Assembly: GCF_019431375.1 (NCBI RefSeq)
Contig: NZ_CP080267.1
Location: 682,001 to 746,000, forward strand
DNA from: Alcanivorax sp.
GTDB taxonomy: Bacteria > Pseudomonadota > Gammaproteobacteria > Pseudomonadales > Alcanivoracaceae
Length of the DNA: 64,000 nt
Reading direction: 5' to 3'
The notes under the pieces are model-generated. The model saw nothing but the letters and a program-made list of their open reading frames with translations. It was not told where the DNA came from and did no database searches. Made by a program: the position numbers and the translations under genes. Positions 50,596 to 59,307 of this stretch are shown one piece after another; positions within the stretch are counted from its first letter, which is position 1; every line of letters begins with the position of its first letter.

Positions 50596-51312
50596 ATGAA
50601 TCTGCTGCTGCTACACCCTCATCAACATCTTCATGGCAATCTCTGGCGCCTGGACGAGCGCCAGTGTCGCCATGTGCGCGAGATTCTGGGATTGGCTGAG
50701 GGTGACACCTGCCGGGCAGGCATTCTCGGGGGTGGCATGGGAACAGCACGAATTGAATCGATTAAAAACAATGAGATAACAACTTATCTTGAAGTAGATG
50801 CTCATTGCGAGCCCCCGCCTCCTCTGTCCCTGCTATTGGCCCTTCCCCGCCCCAAGATGCTCAAGCGTATCCTGATTGATGCCACCAGCCTTGGCATCAA
50901 GCGCATCGTGCTGATCAATAGCTGGAAGGTGGACAAGAGCTACTGGCAGACCCCCAACCTGAAGGCCGGCCTGCTGCGCGAGAAGATGCTGCTAGGGCTG
51001 GAACAAGCCCGCGACACCACCCTGCCGGAGCTGGTTCTCGCCCCGCGTTTCAAGCCCTTCGTGGAAGACGACCTGGACAGCTGGGCAGGACCCGGCCGAC
51101 GGATCCTCGCCCACCCCGGCGACCACCCGGCCATGCCCGTCGACCTGACTGAGCCTGTCACCCTGGCCATCGGCCCGGAAGGCGGCTGGACCGATTACGA
51201 AGTGGCGATGCTGCAGCGGAAAGGCTTTGCCTGCCACAGCTTCGGGGTCCGCATTCTGAGGGTTGAGACGGCGCTGCCCGCGCTGGTCGGGCGCTTGATG
51301 AGGCTGCCGTAG
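50596..51312 (+). CDS. rsmE: 16S rRNA m3U1498 methyltransferase
   Basis: SPOUT-family enzyme of 238 residues that methylates U1498 of 16S rRNA. It has an N-terminal PUA-like domain (ERQCRHVREILGLAEGDTCR) and the knotted C-terminal domain with LAIGPEGGWTDYEVAML and FGVRILRVETALPA binding S-adenosylmethionine. Transcribed alone, divergent from the moxR gene. It ends at an inverted repeat (51310-51428). Confidence 0.95.
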   Translation: MNLLLLHPHQHLHGNLWRLDERQCRHVREILGLAEGDTCRAGILGGGMGTARIESIKNNEITTYLEVDAHCEPPPPLSLLLALPRPKMLKRILIDATSLGIKRIVLINSWKVDKSYWQTPNLKAGLLREKMLLGLEQARDTTLPELVLAPRFKPFVEDDLDSWAGPGRRILAHPGDHPAMPVDLTEPVTLAIGPEGGWTDYEVAMLQRKGFACHSFGVRILRVETALPALVGRLMRLP

Positions 51313-51428
51313 GAGCGCCGCTTGAGGCGCGAATTACGAAAAGCGAAACCAGAGAACGGGTCCTGCTTTTCAAGACTCGCTCCTCGTAATTCGATACTGA
51401 CTGCTTCGCGCCTCAAGCGGCGCTCCTA
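51310..51428. repeat. REP-like pair in inverted orientation
   Basis: Perfect 24-bp arms (TAGGAGCGCCGCTTGAGGCG, then CGAA) at 51310-51333 and 51405-51428 face each other. An inner pair GAATTACGA/TCGTAATTC extends the dyad. The layout matches REPIN/BIME elements between convergent genes and could end both rsmE and rluB transcripts. Confidence 0.85.
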
Positions 51429-51440
51429 CAGGGTGACTGC

Positions 51441-52286
51441 CTAGCGCCGGTAAGGGCCGCGCGCCTTGCGGGGAGGTTTGCTGCCGGCGCGCTGGTGGCG
51501 CAGGCGAGCGCGACCGTAGAGGCCGGTGTATTTCTTGCCCTTCAGCTCCACTTTGCCGATCAGGGCCTGAATCTGTTCAGGCTCCAGCTCCATCCAGCGG
51601 CCCTGGCGCAGTTGTGGTGGCAGGGTCAGGTCGCCGAAGCGGATCCGCATCAGGCGTGCCACCTCCAGATCCTGGGACTGGAAAAGACGGCGAACTTCCC
51701 GGTATTTGCCCCCGGTCAGTGTCACCTTGTACCAGTGGTTGGCGCCCTCTTCCGCGCCGCCGGCATCCTCTATGCTATCGAATTTGGAGACACCATCTTC
51801 CAGTAGCACGCCATCCAGCATGGCCTGACGCTTTTCCGGGGTCATACCGCCACGCACCCGCACCGCGTATTCACGCACGAAACCGTTGGACGGATGCATG
51901 AGCCGGTGGGCCAGCTCACCATCGGTGGTGAATAGCAGCAGGCCAGTGGTATTGATGTCCAGACGCCCTACCTGTACCCAGCGCATGCCCTGCAGGCGCG
52001 GCAGATTATCAAACACCGTGGGGCGCCCTTCCGGATCGTTGCGTGAGCACACTTCGCCGGGTGGCTTGTGGTACATGATCACGCGCTGAACAATTTCTTC
52101 TTCCGGCTTCACTTTAATAATCCTGCCATCCACACGTAGGGTGTCGTCATTGCCAACCCGGTCGCCCAGGGTTGCCACAGTGCCGTTAACCGAAACCCGG
52201 CCATCAGCAATCCATTTTTCCAGCTCCCGACGGGAGCCCAGGCCAGCTCGCGCCAGCACTTTCTGCAATTTTTCAGTCTCAGTCAT
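51441..52286 (-). CDS. rluB: 23S rRNA pseudouridine synthase
   Basis: RluB/RsuA-type enzyme of 281 residues. The S4 RNA-binding domain (LQKVLARAGLGSRRELEKWI) comes first, then the catalytic domain with Asp in VGRLDINTTGLLLFTTDGEL. The tail is basic (QRAGSKPPRKARGPYRR). Start MTETEKLQ (52286) overlaps scpB by 8 bp; the longer frame (52454) would lie inside scpB. It should modify U2605 of 23S rRNA. Confidence 0.93.
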   Translation of the reverse strand: MTETEKLQKVLARAGLGSRRELEKWIADGRVSVNGTVATLGDRVGNDDTLRVDGRIIKVKPEEEIVQRVIMYHKPPGEVCSRNDPEGRPTVFDNLPRLQGMRWVQVGRLDINTTGLLLFTTDGELAHRLMHPSNGFVREYAVRVRGGMTPEKRQAMLDGVLLEDGVSKFDSIEDAGGAEEGANHWYKVTLTGGKYREVRRLFQSQDLEVARLMRIRFGDLTLPPQLRQGRWMELEPEQIQALIGKVELKGKKYTGLYGRARLRHQRAGSKPPRKARGPYRR

Positions 52287-53208
52287 GACGTGTCTGGCTG
52301 TCCTCTGCACTGTCATTCGCAGCGGCATCTGTGCCGTCAGCGTCATTAATGGGGCTATTGTCAGCCGTATCGGCCTCTTCGGCCATGGTTTCCTTGCCGG
52401 GGGCCTCCAGCTCATCCTTGTCGGCTCCCGGTTTGCGACGGAATTCCTGCTCAAAGCTGGTCAGGACCGAGTCCACCTTGTCCATGCTCATCAAGGTGGC
52501 ATCGTCAATTTCGGGTTCCTGCTCAAGCCCCGGGAAGGCCTCCTGATCACCGGGAAGCCGGGGTTCGCGTTCGTCGTCCAGCATGCTATGGCCGTCTTCA
52601 CCTTCCGGCGCCTCGTCCATGTCACCCGGTGCCGCATTGGCCGGTGGCACATCGCTGAGGGCCAGCTCCTCGTTGATCTTGTCCAGGTCGCGAATTTCCG
52701 ACAACGGCGGCAGATCTTCCAGGCTCTTCAGGTCAAAGTAGTCGAGAAACTGCTTGGTGGTGGCAAACATGGCCGGTCGGCCCGGCACGTCCCGGTGCCC
52801 CACTACACGCACCCAGTTTCTCTCCAGCAGACTTTTGACGATATGCGAGCTTACCGAAACACCACGAATTTCTTCGATTTCGCCACGGGTAATGGGCTGG
52901 CGATAAGCGATCAGTGCCAGAGTTTCCAGAATCGCCCGACTGTAGCGCGGCGGCTTCTCCTGCCACAGGCGGCTGACCCACTGGCCCAGTTCCGGGCGGG
53001 CCTGAAAGCGGAAACCGGAGGCCACTTCCTTCAGGAAGATGCCGCGATCTGCATAGGCCGCATCGATATCTTCCAGGTATTTACCCAAATCCTGCTTACT
53101 GGGGCGATCCTCTTCATCAAACAGGGACAGGATCGCATCCCGGTCCAGCGGGCCTTCAGCCACCAGAATGGCGGCTTCAATAATTCTTTTTATCTGCTCA
53201 GCTTCCAC
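52279..53208 (-). CDS. scpB: Segregation and condensation protein ScpB
   Basis: Winged-helix kite subunit of the Smc-ScpAB condensin, 309 residues. The first 190 residues match the family (IKRIIEAAILVAEGPLDRDA, ALIAYRQPITRGEIEEIRGV). An acidic, probably disordered tail of 115 residues makes it longer than most ScpB proteins. Translated just after scpA (2-bp gap) and coupled to rluB. Confidence 0.93.
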   Translation of the reverse strand: MEAEQIKRIIEAAILVAEGPLDRDAILSLFDEEDRPSKQDLGKYLEDIDAAYADRGIFLKEVASGFRFQARPELGQWVSRLWQEKPPRYSRAILETLALIAYRQPITRGEIEEIRGVSVSSHIVKSLLERNWVRVVGHRDVPGRPAMFATTKQFLDYFDLKSLEDLPPLSEIRDLDKINEELALSDVPPANAAPGDMDEAPEGEDGHSMLDDEREPRLPGDQEAFPGLEQEPEIDDATLMSMDKVDSVLTSFEQEFRRKPGADKDELEAPGKETMAEEADTADNSPINDADGTDAAANDSAEDSQTRHD

Positions 53209-53210
53209 GC

Positions 53211-54149
53211 TTACCCCTCGGTTCCGTCATGGGCATCGGTTTCATCATCCACGCCGTCATCGGGTTCGTCTTCCAGCTCCAGCTGGGCCAGCACATCGGA
53301 TTCTTCCAGCACCAGGGTCTTCGCCTTCACGTGAATCGGGGCAAAAGGCCCGTTCTGTACCAGCTCGATCAGGCTACCCTTGACCAGCTCCAGGGTGGCC
53401 AGAAACGTCACCACCACACCGAGACGGCCTTCTTCCGGATTGAACAGCTCCACGAAGGGCACAAAATCCCGCCCCTTGAGTTTGTCCAGCACGTTGGCCA
53501 TACGCTCACGGGTAGAGAGCTTTTCCCGGGACACCTGGTGACTTTCGAACATGTCAGCCCGGTGCATGACTTCTTTCAGGGCCAGCAACAGCTCACGCAT
53601 ATCCACGTCTGGCTGGGCTTTTTCACGGGTAAACTCCGGGCGCTTGGCCTCCGCCGGGAAGATGTCTCTTTCCAGTCGCGGTAACCCGTCGATATCTTCT
53701 GCTGCCTGCTTGAAGCGTTCGTATTCCTGCAGGCGACGAATCAGCTCTGCCCGCGGGTCATGTTCCTCGTCTTCCTCGTCGTCTTTCTGACGAGGAAGCA
53801 GCATGCGAGATTTGATCTCCCCCAGCATGGCGGCCATCACCAGGTATTCCGCCGCCAGCTCGAAGTTCATCGCCTTCATCAGCTCCACGTATTCCATGTA
53901 CTGGGTAGTAATGGTGGAGACCGGAATATCGAGAATGTCCAGGTTCTGGCGCTTGATCAGATACAGCAGCAGATCCAGCGGGCCTTCGAACGCCTCCAGG
54001 AAGACTTCCAGTGCATCCGGCGGAATGTACAGATCGTCCGGCAGCTTGGTGATGGCCTTGCCATACATCAGGCCAAAGGGCATCTCCGCCTGGCTGGGAT
54101 GCAGCGGCTTCATGACGGGTGTGACTGTAGGTTCTGCCGGTTCAGTCAT
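53211..54149 (-). CDS. scpA: Segregation and condensation protein ScpA
   Basis: Kleisin subunit of Smc-ScpAB, 312 residues. The N-terminal helix bundle includes EAFEGPLDLLLYLIKRQNLD and the C-terminus ends in an acidic stretch. Start MTEPAEPTVTPVMK (54149) is chosen because the longer frame (54308) overlaps trpS and is not kleisin-like. It bridges Smc heads in chromosome condensation. Confidence 0.93.
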   Translation of the reverse strand: MTEPAEPTVTPVMKPLHPSQAEMPFGLMYGKAITKLPDDLYIPPDALEVFLEAFEGPLDLLLYLIKRQNLDILDIPVSTITTQYMEYVELMKAMNFELAAEYLVMAAMLGEIKSRMLLPRQKDDEEDEEHDPRAELIRRLQEYERFKQAAEDIDGLPRLERDIFPAEAKRPEFTREKAQPDVDMRELLLALKEVMHRADMFESHQVSREKLSTRERMANVLDKLKGRDFVPFVELFNPEEGRLGVVVTFLATLELVKGSLIELVQNGPFAPIHVKAKTLVLEESDVLAQLELEDEPDDGVDDETDAHDGTEG

Positions 54150-54177
54150 GTCTCTCTCCCGAGTGCGCTGGTGCGCC

Positions 54178-55392
54178 TCAGCGGTAATTGAGCCCCATGG
54201 CGGCACGGACTTCTTCCAGGGTGGCGCGGGCCGCCTCGCGGGCTTCCTCGCAACCTTCGGCGACCAGGGTGCGAACCAGATCCGGGTTGCGCAGGTGCTC
54301 CTCGGCACGCTTGCGGATCGGCTCCAGCTCTGCCTGAACCGCCTCGATGACAGGCTTCTTGCAGTCCAGGCAGCCGATGCCGGCGCTGGTGCAGCCCTCT
54401 TTCACCCACTGGCGGGTGTTGTCATCGGAATAGACCATGTGGAACTGCCACACCGGGCAGTTATCCGGGTTGCCCGGGTCTGTGCGGCGAACCCGGGCCG
54501 GGTCCGTGGGCATGCGGCGGATCTTGCTGTCGATATCCGCCTCTTCCTCACGCATGGTGATGAAGTTGCCGTAGGACTTGGACATTTTCTGCCCATCCAG
54601 CCCCGGCATTTTGGAGGCCGGTGTCAACAGTGCCTGGGGCTCGGGCAGGATCACCTTGCCGCCGCCTTCCAGGTCGCCCATCAATCGCTCCTTGTCTCCA
54701 AGGGTGATGTTCTGCTGACTTTCCACCAGAGCACGCGCGGTTTCCAGGGAGGTTTCATCACCTTTCTCCTGGTACTGACGGCGGTGGTTCAGGTACACCT
54801 TTGCCTGCTTCTTGCCCATTTTCTTGATGGCCGCATCCACCGCTTCCTCGAAACCCGGCTCACGGCCATAAAGGTGATTGAAGCGGCGCGCCACTTCCCG
54901 GGTGAGCTCAACATGGGCCACCTGATCGGCGCCTACCGGTACCTGACCGGCCCGGTAAGCCAGAATGTCGGCGGATTGCAGCAGCGGATAGCCCAGAAAA
55001 CCATAGGTGCTGAGGTCTTTCTCGCGCAGCTTTTCCTGCTGATCCTTGTAGGTGGGCACCCGTTCCAGCCAGGACAACGGGGTCATCATGGACAGCAGCA
55101 GATGAAGCTCCGCATGCTCGGGCACCTGACTCTGGATAAACAGGGTGGCCGAGCCCGGGTTCACACCAGCGGCCAGCCAGTCGATCACCAGATCCCAGAC
55201 GTGCTGTTCGATCTTGTGCGGGTTTTCGTATTCAGTGGTGAGGCCGTGCCAGTCTGCCACAAAGAAAAAGCACTCGTACTCGTGCTGCAGACGCGCCCAG
55301 TTCTTCAGCACGCCATGGTAATGCCCCAGATGCAGGCGGCCGGTGGCGCGCATGCCGGAAACAACTCGCTGGGAGGGAACCACGGAACTCAA
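54178..55392 (-). CDS. trpS: Tryptophanyl-tRNA synthetase
   Basis: Class I aminoacyl-tRNA synthetase of 404 residues that charges tRNA-Trp. HIGH-type motif RLHLGHYHG (21-29) and KMSKSYGN mark the ATP site. The C-terminal half is longer than in the shortest TrpS forms. Start is a TTG with a strong AAGGAG six bases upstream. It precedes scpA by 28 bp. Confidence 0.95.
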   Translation of the reverse strand: MSSVVPSQRVVSGMRATGRLHLGHYHGVLKNWARLQHEYECFFFVADWHGLTTEYENPHKIEQHVWDLVIDWLAAGVNPGSATLFIQSQVPEHAELHLLLSMMTPLSWLERVPTYKDQQEKLREKDLSTYGFLGYPLLQSADILAYRAGQVPVGADQVAHVELTREVARRFNHLYGREPGFEEAVDAAIKKMGKKQAKVYLNHRRQYQEKGDETSLETARALVESQQNITLGDKERLMGDLEGGGKVILPEPQALLTPASKMPGLDGQKMSKSYGNFITMREEEADIDSKIRRMPTDPARVRRTDPGNPDNCPVWQFHMVYSDDNTRQWVKEGCTSAGIGCLDCKKPVIEAVQAELEPIRKRAEEHLRNPDLVRTLVAEGCEEAREAARATLEEVRAAMGLNYR

Positions 55393-55546
55393 AGCCTACT
55401 CCTTAACAAACCCGACTATCCGTACGCCGCCTTTGGCTCGGCACGGAGGAAAGCCCGCGATTATACGGTGAACCGGGGCATCAGGGACAGTGGCAAGCGG
55501 GTCCTTTGCAGCACTCTGGGCAAAAGATAACCAGCAACAGTGAACA

Positions 55547-56170
55547 TTAGTAAATACTGTCCACCGGCCCAGCCCCTTCGCGCACTACTTCCGGGCCATC
55601 GCCGTCAGCCAGGGATATCACGGTGGTTTCGGTAACACCGCAGAAGCCGCCATCAATAACAAGATCCACCTGCCCCTGAAGGAAATCCCGAACATCCTGG
55701 GGGTCGGTGAGCGGGAATTCGTCGTTGGGTAGATGGCAGGTGGACGTCATGATCGGCTCGCCATGCTCGGCCAGCAGCGCCTGACAGATAGGATGATCGG
55801 GCACGCGAATACCGATATTGCGCTTCTTCGGATCCATCAACCGCCGGGGCACCTCGGTAGTGCCCTTGAGGATAAAGGTATAGGGGCCCGGAGTGTGGGA
55901 CTTGAGTAGACGGTAATCCGGATTTTCCACCTTGGCATAGATCGCCAGCGCTGAGAGGTCGTGACACAGCAGGGTGAACTGGTGTTTCTTGTCCAGCTGC
56001 CGCAGGCGGATCAAGCGATCCAGGGCATTTTTCTCGCCAATGCCACAGCCCAGTGCATAGGTAGTATCCGTCGGGTAGGCAATCAGCCCGCCGTTGCGAA
56101 TCACGTCTACAGCCTGCCGGATAAGGCGCGGCTGGGGGGTTTCAGGATGGATGTAGAGGATTTCGGTCAT
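55547..56170 (-). CDS. YciO/Sua5/YrdC-family protein
   Basis: Protein of 207 residues with the Sua5/YrdC fold (NGGLIAYPTDTTYALGCG, KHQFTLLCHDLSALAIYA, GPYTFILKGTTEVPRR). The family makes threonylcarbamoyl-AMP for tRNA t6A; the YciO branch lacks proof of that activity. The length and the HPETPQPRLIRQAVDVI start fit YciO better than the essential TsaC. It reads the same way as the PHP-domain gene. Confidence 0.9.
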   Translation of the reverse strand: MTEILYIHPETPQPRLIRQAVDVIRNGGLIAYPTDTTYALGCGIGEKNALDRLIRLRQLDKKHQFTLLCHDLSALAIYAKVENPDYRLLKSHTPGPYTFILKGTTEVPRRLMDPKKRNIGIRVPDHPICQALLAEHGEPIMTSTCHLPNDEFPLTDPQDVRDFLQGQVDLVIDGGFCGVTETTVISLADGDGPEVVREGAGPVDSIY

Positions 56171-56174
56171 AAAT

Positions 56175-56346
56175 AAGCAGTTAACAGTGAATAATTAATA
56201 GTGAACAGCGGAAAACCCCGAAGGAGTTCATTTTCGGCCGAAGAGCAGTTCCAAATTTAGGTAATGCCACATGCTAACAGTGAACTTTAACAAGCAGCGA
56301 TAAGTCTTTGTTTTAGCTGTTAACTGTTCACTATTAACTGTTAACT
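56175..56346. repeat. Inverted repeat of AT-rich GTTAACAGTGAA units
   Basis: AGTTAACAGTGAATAATTAA (about 56176-56206) is mirrored by TGTTAACTGTTCACTATTAA (about 56317-56346), with a further ACAGTGAAC copy between. It fills the gap between the YciO-like and PHP-domain genes. Confidence 0.65.
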
Positions 56347-57197
56347 CAAGCCAGCCGCCCTTCCCAAACCGGCCTGGCGCCGCTCGGCACTGGGGGCAGC
56401 CGACCCAGTGCCAGCCATTTCTGCTCCGGTGAGTGAAAGTCGGAGCCGGCGGATACCTGCAGGTCGAAGTGTTGCCAGCACTCATCCAACAACGCAGTCT
56501 GTTGCGGGGAGAGCCCGGGCATGGCCACTTCAAGGCCATCACCGCCGGCTTCCTTGAAGCTGGCGAGAAACTGGCGCAGCTTTTTGCGCGTCATGCCGTA
56601 GGCCTGGGGATGGGCCAGTACAGCCGAGCCGCCGGCGGCATGAATATCGGCAATCGCCTCATCAAGAGTACACCAGGGGGTGGCCACAAAAGCCGACTGG
56701 CCCTGTTTGAGGTAACGGTTGAAGGCATGGCGCTGGTTGCGCACCCTGCCCGCCTCTTCCAGAAAACGGGCGAACAGGGGGCGCCCTGGCGCGTCAGTGC
56801 CTGCCAGTTCGCAGGTGCGCTCATAGCTATTGGCGAGGGTGGCGGCACGGTCCAGGCGGCGGCCGATCTCCCGGGCACGATTAACCCGTGCCGCTTGCTG
56901 GGCGGCCACCCTTTCCTGCAGCTGCCCACAGTCCGTGTCCAGCCATAGCCCCAGCACATGGTACTCGCGGTTTTCGTGGCGCACAGACAGCTCGATACCG
57001 TTCACCAGGCTGATCTCGTGCTGCCGGGCAGCCTCGCCAGCCTCCGGCAGCCCAGCTAGGGTATCGTGGTCCGTCAACGCCAGACAGGTCACTCCGTAGT
57101 CCGCAGCCCTCGACACCAGCGCTGCAGGGCTTAGAATACCGTCGGACGCAGTACTGTGACTGTGCAGGTCGATTGTGTGGTTACAGGAGATAGCCAG
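56346..57197 (-). CDS. PHP-domain phosphoesterase (RNase AM/YciV-like), start unusual
   Basis: Metal-dependent phosphoesterase of about 283 residues related to RNase AM/YciV. The conserved start DLHSHSTASDGILSPAALVS lies upstream of the first ATG/GTG/TTG in frame (a GTG at 57116), and that codon would remove metal-ligand His residues. The frame is open back to a TGA at 57204-57206. Only non-standard candidates (CTG 57197, ATC 57191) precede the motif. Other sites are visible: ALTDHDT, VNGIELSV, VLAHPQAYG and SAGSDFH. Coordinates given include the motif; the true start is unsettled. Confidence 0.8.
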   Translation of the reverse strand: MAISCNHTIDLHSHSTASDGILSPAALVSRAADYGVTCLALTDHDTLAGLPEAGEAARQHEISLVNGIELSVRHENREYHVLGLWLDTDCGQLQERVAAQQAARVNRAREIGRRLDRAATLANSYERTCELAGTDAPGRPLFARFLEEAGRVRNQRHAFNRYLKQGQSAFVATPWCTLDEAIADIHAAGGSAVLAHPQAYGMTRKKLRQFLASFKEAGGDGLEVAMPGLSPQQTALLDECWQHFDLQVSAGSDFHSPEQKWLALGRLPPVPSGARPVWEGRLA

Positions 57198-57362
57198 ATC
57201 CTCTCAAGGTTCTCGATGTGTCTGCAGTGACTCCACATCCGCCAAACGGGCCCGCTCCGGCAGGCTGACGACGGGAATCAAGGCGCAGGGTAGCATTTTT
57301 GTGCCCGGCACCGGCATCTTTAAAGGCGCCAGGTTACCCTAACCGATCAAACGGAATACTCA

Positions 57363-58103
57363 ATGAGCGACAGCGACACCCCGGAACAGCGTGGCAAGCC
57401 TGCCAGCGCCACGCCACCGAAACAGGAAAGCCTGCTGGCCAACCTGTTGATCAATATCATCATCCCCGCCCTGATCCTGGCCAAACTCTCCGGGGATGAC
57501 TGGCTTGGCACCAAGTGGGCCATCGTGGTGGCGCTGGCCTTCCCCCTGCTCTACGGCCTGCGGGACTTGCTGCAGAACGGCAAGGCCAATTTCTTCTCAG
57601 GTCTGGGTATCGTCAGCATTCTGCTGACTGGCGGCATCAGCCTGATGGAGCTGGACGCCAAGTACATTGCCATGAAAGAAGCCGCTATCCCCGCACTGCT
57701 GGGCGTCGCGACCGTGGTTTCCCTGCGCACCCGCTGGCCGCTGGTAAAAACCTTTCTCTATAACGACAAGGTGCTGGATACCGACAAAATTGCCGCCCGA
57801 CTGGAAGATAACAATAATCTCAGCGCCTTCGAGCGAACCCTCAAGCAGGCTTCCTGGATGGTCGCGGCCTCATTTTTCCTGTCTTCGGTACTCAACTACG
57901 TGCTGGCCAGGATTATCCTGACCAGCCCGCCGGGCAGTGAGGCCTTCAATGCCGAGCTGGGCAAGATGACAGCCCTGAGCTACCCGGTTATTGTCGTGCC
58001 CTCCATGATTGTACTGATTCTGGCCATGGTCTTTCTGTTTCGCCGCATCGGCAAACTCACCGGCCTGAAGCTGGAAGAGATCATGGCCGCACACCACCGT
58101 TAA
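57363..58103 (+). CDS. VC0807-type/septation-protein-A-like membrane protein
   Basis: Inner-membrane protein of 246 residues with about six helices (NLLINIIIPALILAKL, WAIVVALAFPLLYGLRDLL, SYPVIVVPSMIVLILAMVFL). It resembles the VC0807 family, distantly related to YciB/IspA. Function is unknown. It is 21 bp upstream of yciI, a linkage also typical of yciB-type genes. Confidence 0.8.
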   Translation: MSDSDTPEQRGKPASATPPKQESLLANLLINIIIPALILAKLSGDDWLGTKWAIVVALAFPLLYGLRDLLQNGKANFFSGLGIVSILLTGGISLMELDAKYIAMKEAAIPALLGVATVVSLRTRWPLVKTFLYNDKVLDTDKIAARLEDNNNLSAFERTLKQASWMVAASFFLSSVLNYVLARIILTSPPGSEAFNAELGKMTALSYPVIVVPSMIVLILAMVFLFRRIGKLTGLKLEEIMAAHHR

Positions 58104-58124
58104 CCCTGAACAAAGAGCGAAACC

Positions 58125-58424
58125 ATGCTGTACGCGATTATCAGTGAGGACGTGGCCAACTCCCTTCCCTTGCGCAAACAGGCCAGGGCAGACCATCTGG
58201 CCCGGCTGGAAACCCTCAAAGAACAGGGGCGATTGATTCTGGCCGGCCCGCACCCGGCCATGGACAGCAACGATCCCGGCGAGGCCGGCTTTACCGGCTC
58301 ATTGGTCGTGGCCGAATTTGCCTCGCTGGAAGCCGCCCAACAGTGGGCGGATGCCGACCCCTACATTGCTGCCGGTGTTTACGCTGGCGTCACGGTAAAA
58401 CCGTTCAAGAAGGTGCTGCCCTGA
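58125..58424 (+). CDS. yciI: YciI family protein
   Basis: Small soluble protein of 99 residues with the YciI ferredoxin-like fold: MLYAIISEDVANSLPLRKQA, RADHLARLETLKEQGRLILA and DPYIAAGVYAGVTVKPFKKV. The conserved His (DHL) and Asp (DPY) are present. Role unknown; some homologues hydrolyse small chlorinated compounds. Probably cotranscribed with the preceding membrane-protein gene. Confidence 0.9.
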   Translation: MLYAIISEDVANSLPLRKQARADHLARLETLKEQGRLILAGPHPAMDSNDPGEAGFTGSLVVAEFASLEAAQQWADADPYIAAGVYAGVTVKPFKKVLP

Positions 58425-58556
58425 CCTGTTAGCGGGCAGATTGCCATTTTTTACAAAGACACCACGGCCCACAGCGCGAAATGTGATTATGGTAGCGCCG
58501 CAACCCTGATGACTTCTCTAGACTGCGCGGCCTGACACGAAGGAGTAAAGACCCCC

Positions 58557-59219
58557 ATGCTCGCAAGACTGGTTTGTTTCCTGGCAATAATGGTAGCCAG
58601 CCATACGGCTGTCGCCTCCACTGCCTGGGTGGATGACAACATTTATGTGCCGATTCGTTCATCTGCCAACCCCTCTGGCCGTATTCTCCACCGGGGTATC
58701 CCGAGCGGTACCCGCATTGAATTTCTCGGATTCGACGGGGACTGGGCGAAGATCCGTTACAAGGATATCGAGGGCTACATCGGCAAGCAGTACCTGAGCC
58801 AGAGCCCAACCGCCGAGATCTTGCTGGAGCGTGCCAACCAGGCCAGCGAACAGGCCAAGGCAGAAGCCGCCAAGCTGCGCACCCAGCTGGCTGAGCTCAA
58901 GGGGCAGCACGAGGCGCTCTCCGAACAGTCCTCCGAACTGAAAAATGCCCTCAGCGCCCGCAGCAACGAGCTGGAGCAACTGCAGGACGTGGCCTCTGAC
59001 CCGATTCGTCTGGACCAGGCCAACCGCCGCCTCAATGAGGAACTGAGCCTGCTTCGTTCCGAGCTGGATCAGGTGAAAGGCGAAAACGTCATGCTCCGCA
59101 ACAACAACACCTCCCAGCAATGGATCACCGGCGTCGGCATCCTGCTGCTTGGCCTGGTTGCAGGCATGATCATGCGCTCACGGTCGGGGCGTCGACGCAA
59201 CAGTGGCTGGGCCAACTGA
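58557..59219 (+). CDS. SH3-domain exported protein, TIGR04211 type
   Basis: Protein of 220 residues: signal peptide (VCFLAIMVASHTAVAST), SH3b domain (YVPIRSSANPSGRILHRGIP to DIEGYIGKQYLS), a long coiled coil (about 80-190) and one C-terminal helix (WITGVGILLLGLVAGMIM). This matches the YgiM/TIGR04211 group. It is probably anchored in the inner membrane facing the periplasm. Role unknown. Confidence 0.9.
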   Translation: MLARLVCFLAIMVASHTAVASTAWVDDNIYVPIRSSANPSGRILHRGIPSGTRIEFLGFDGDWAKIRYKDIEGYIGKQYLSQSPTAEILLERANQASEQAKAEAAKLRTQLAELKGQHEALSEQSSELKNALSARSNELEQLQDVASDPIRLDQANRRLNEELSLLRSELDQVKGENVMLRNNNTSQQWITGVGILLLGLVAGMIMRSRSGRRRNSGWAN

Positions 59220-59241
59220 CACCCACTCGCAACCCCTGAAT

Positions 59242-59273
59242 AAAGGCCATGCCCTGCCGGCATGGCCTTTTTT
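59242..59273 (+). terminator. Rho-independent terminator after the SH3 gene
   Basis: A perfect 12-bp stem AAAGGCCATGCC / GGCATGGCCTTT with loop CTGCC is followed by further T's. Confidence 0.9.
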
Positions 59274-59307
59274 ATGAAAAAACCAAGCCCCTGTATTTTC
59301 GGGAAAA

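Noticed and set aside
53803..55530. 575-residue plus-strand frame
   Set aside because: Antisense to scpA and trpS; no protein-family pattern.
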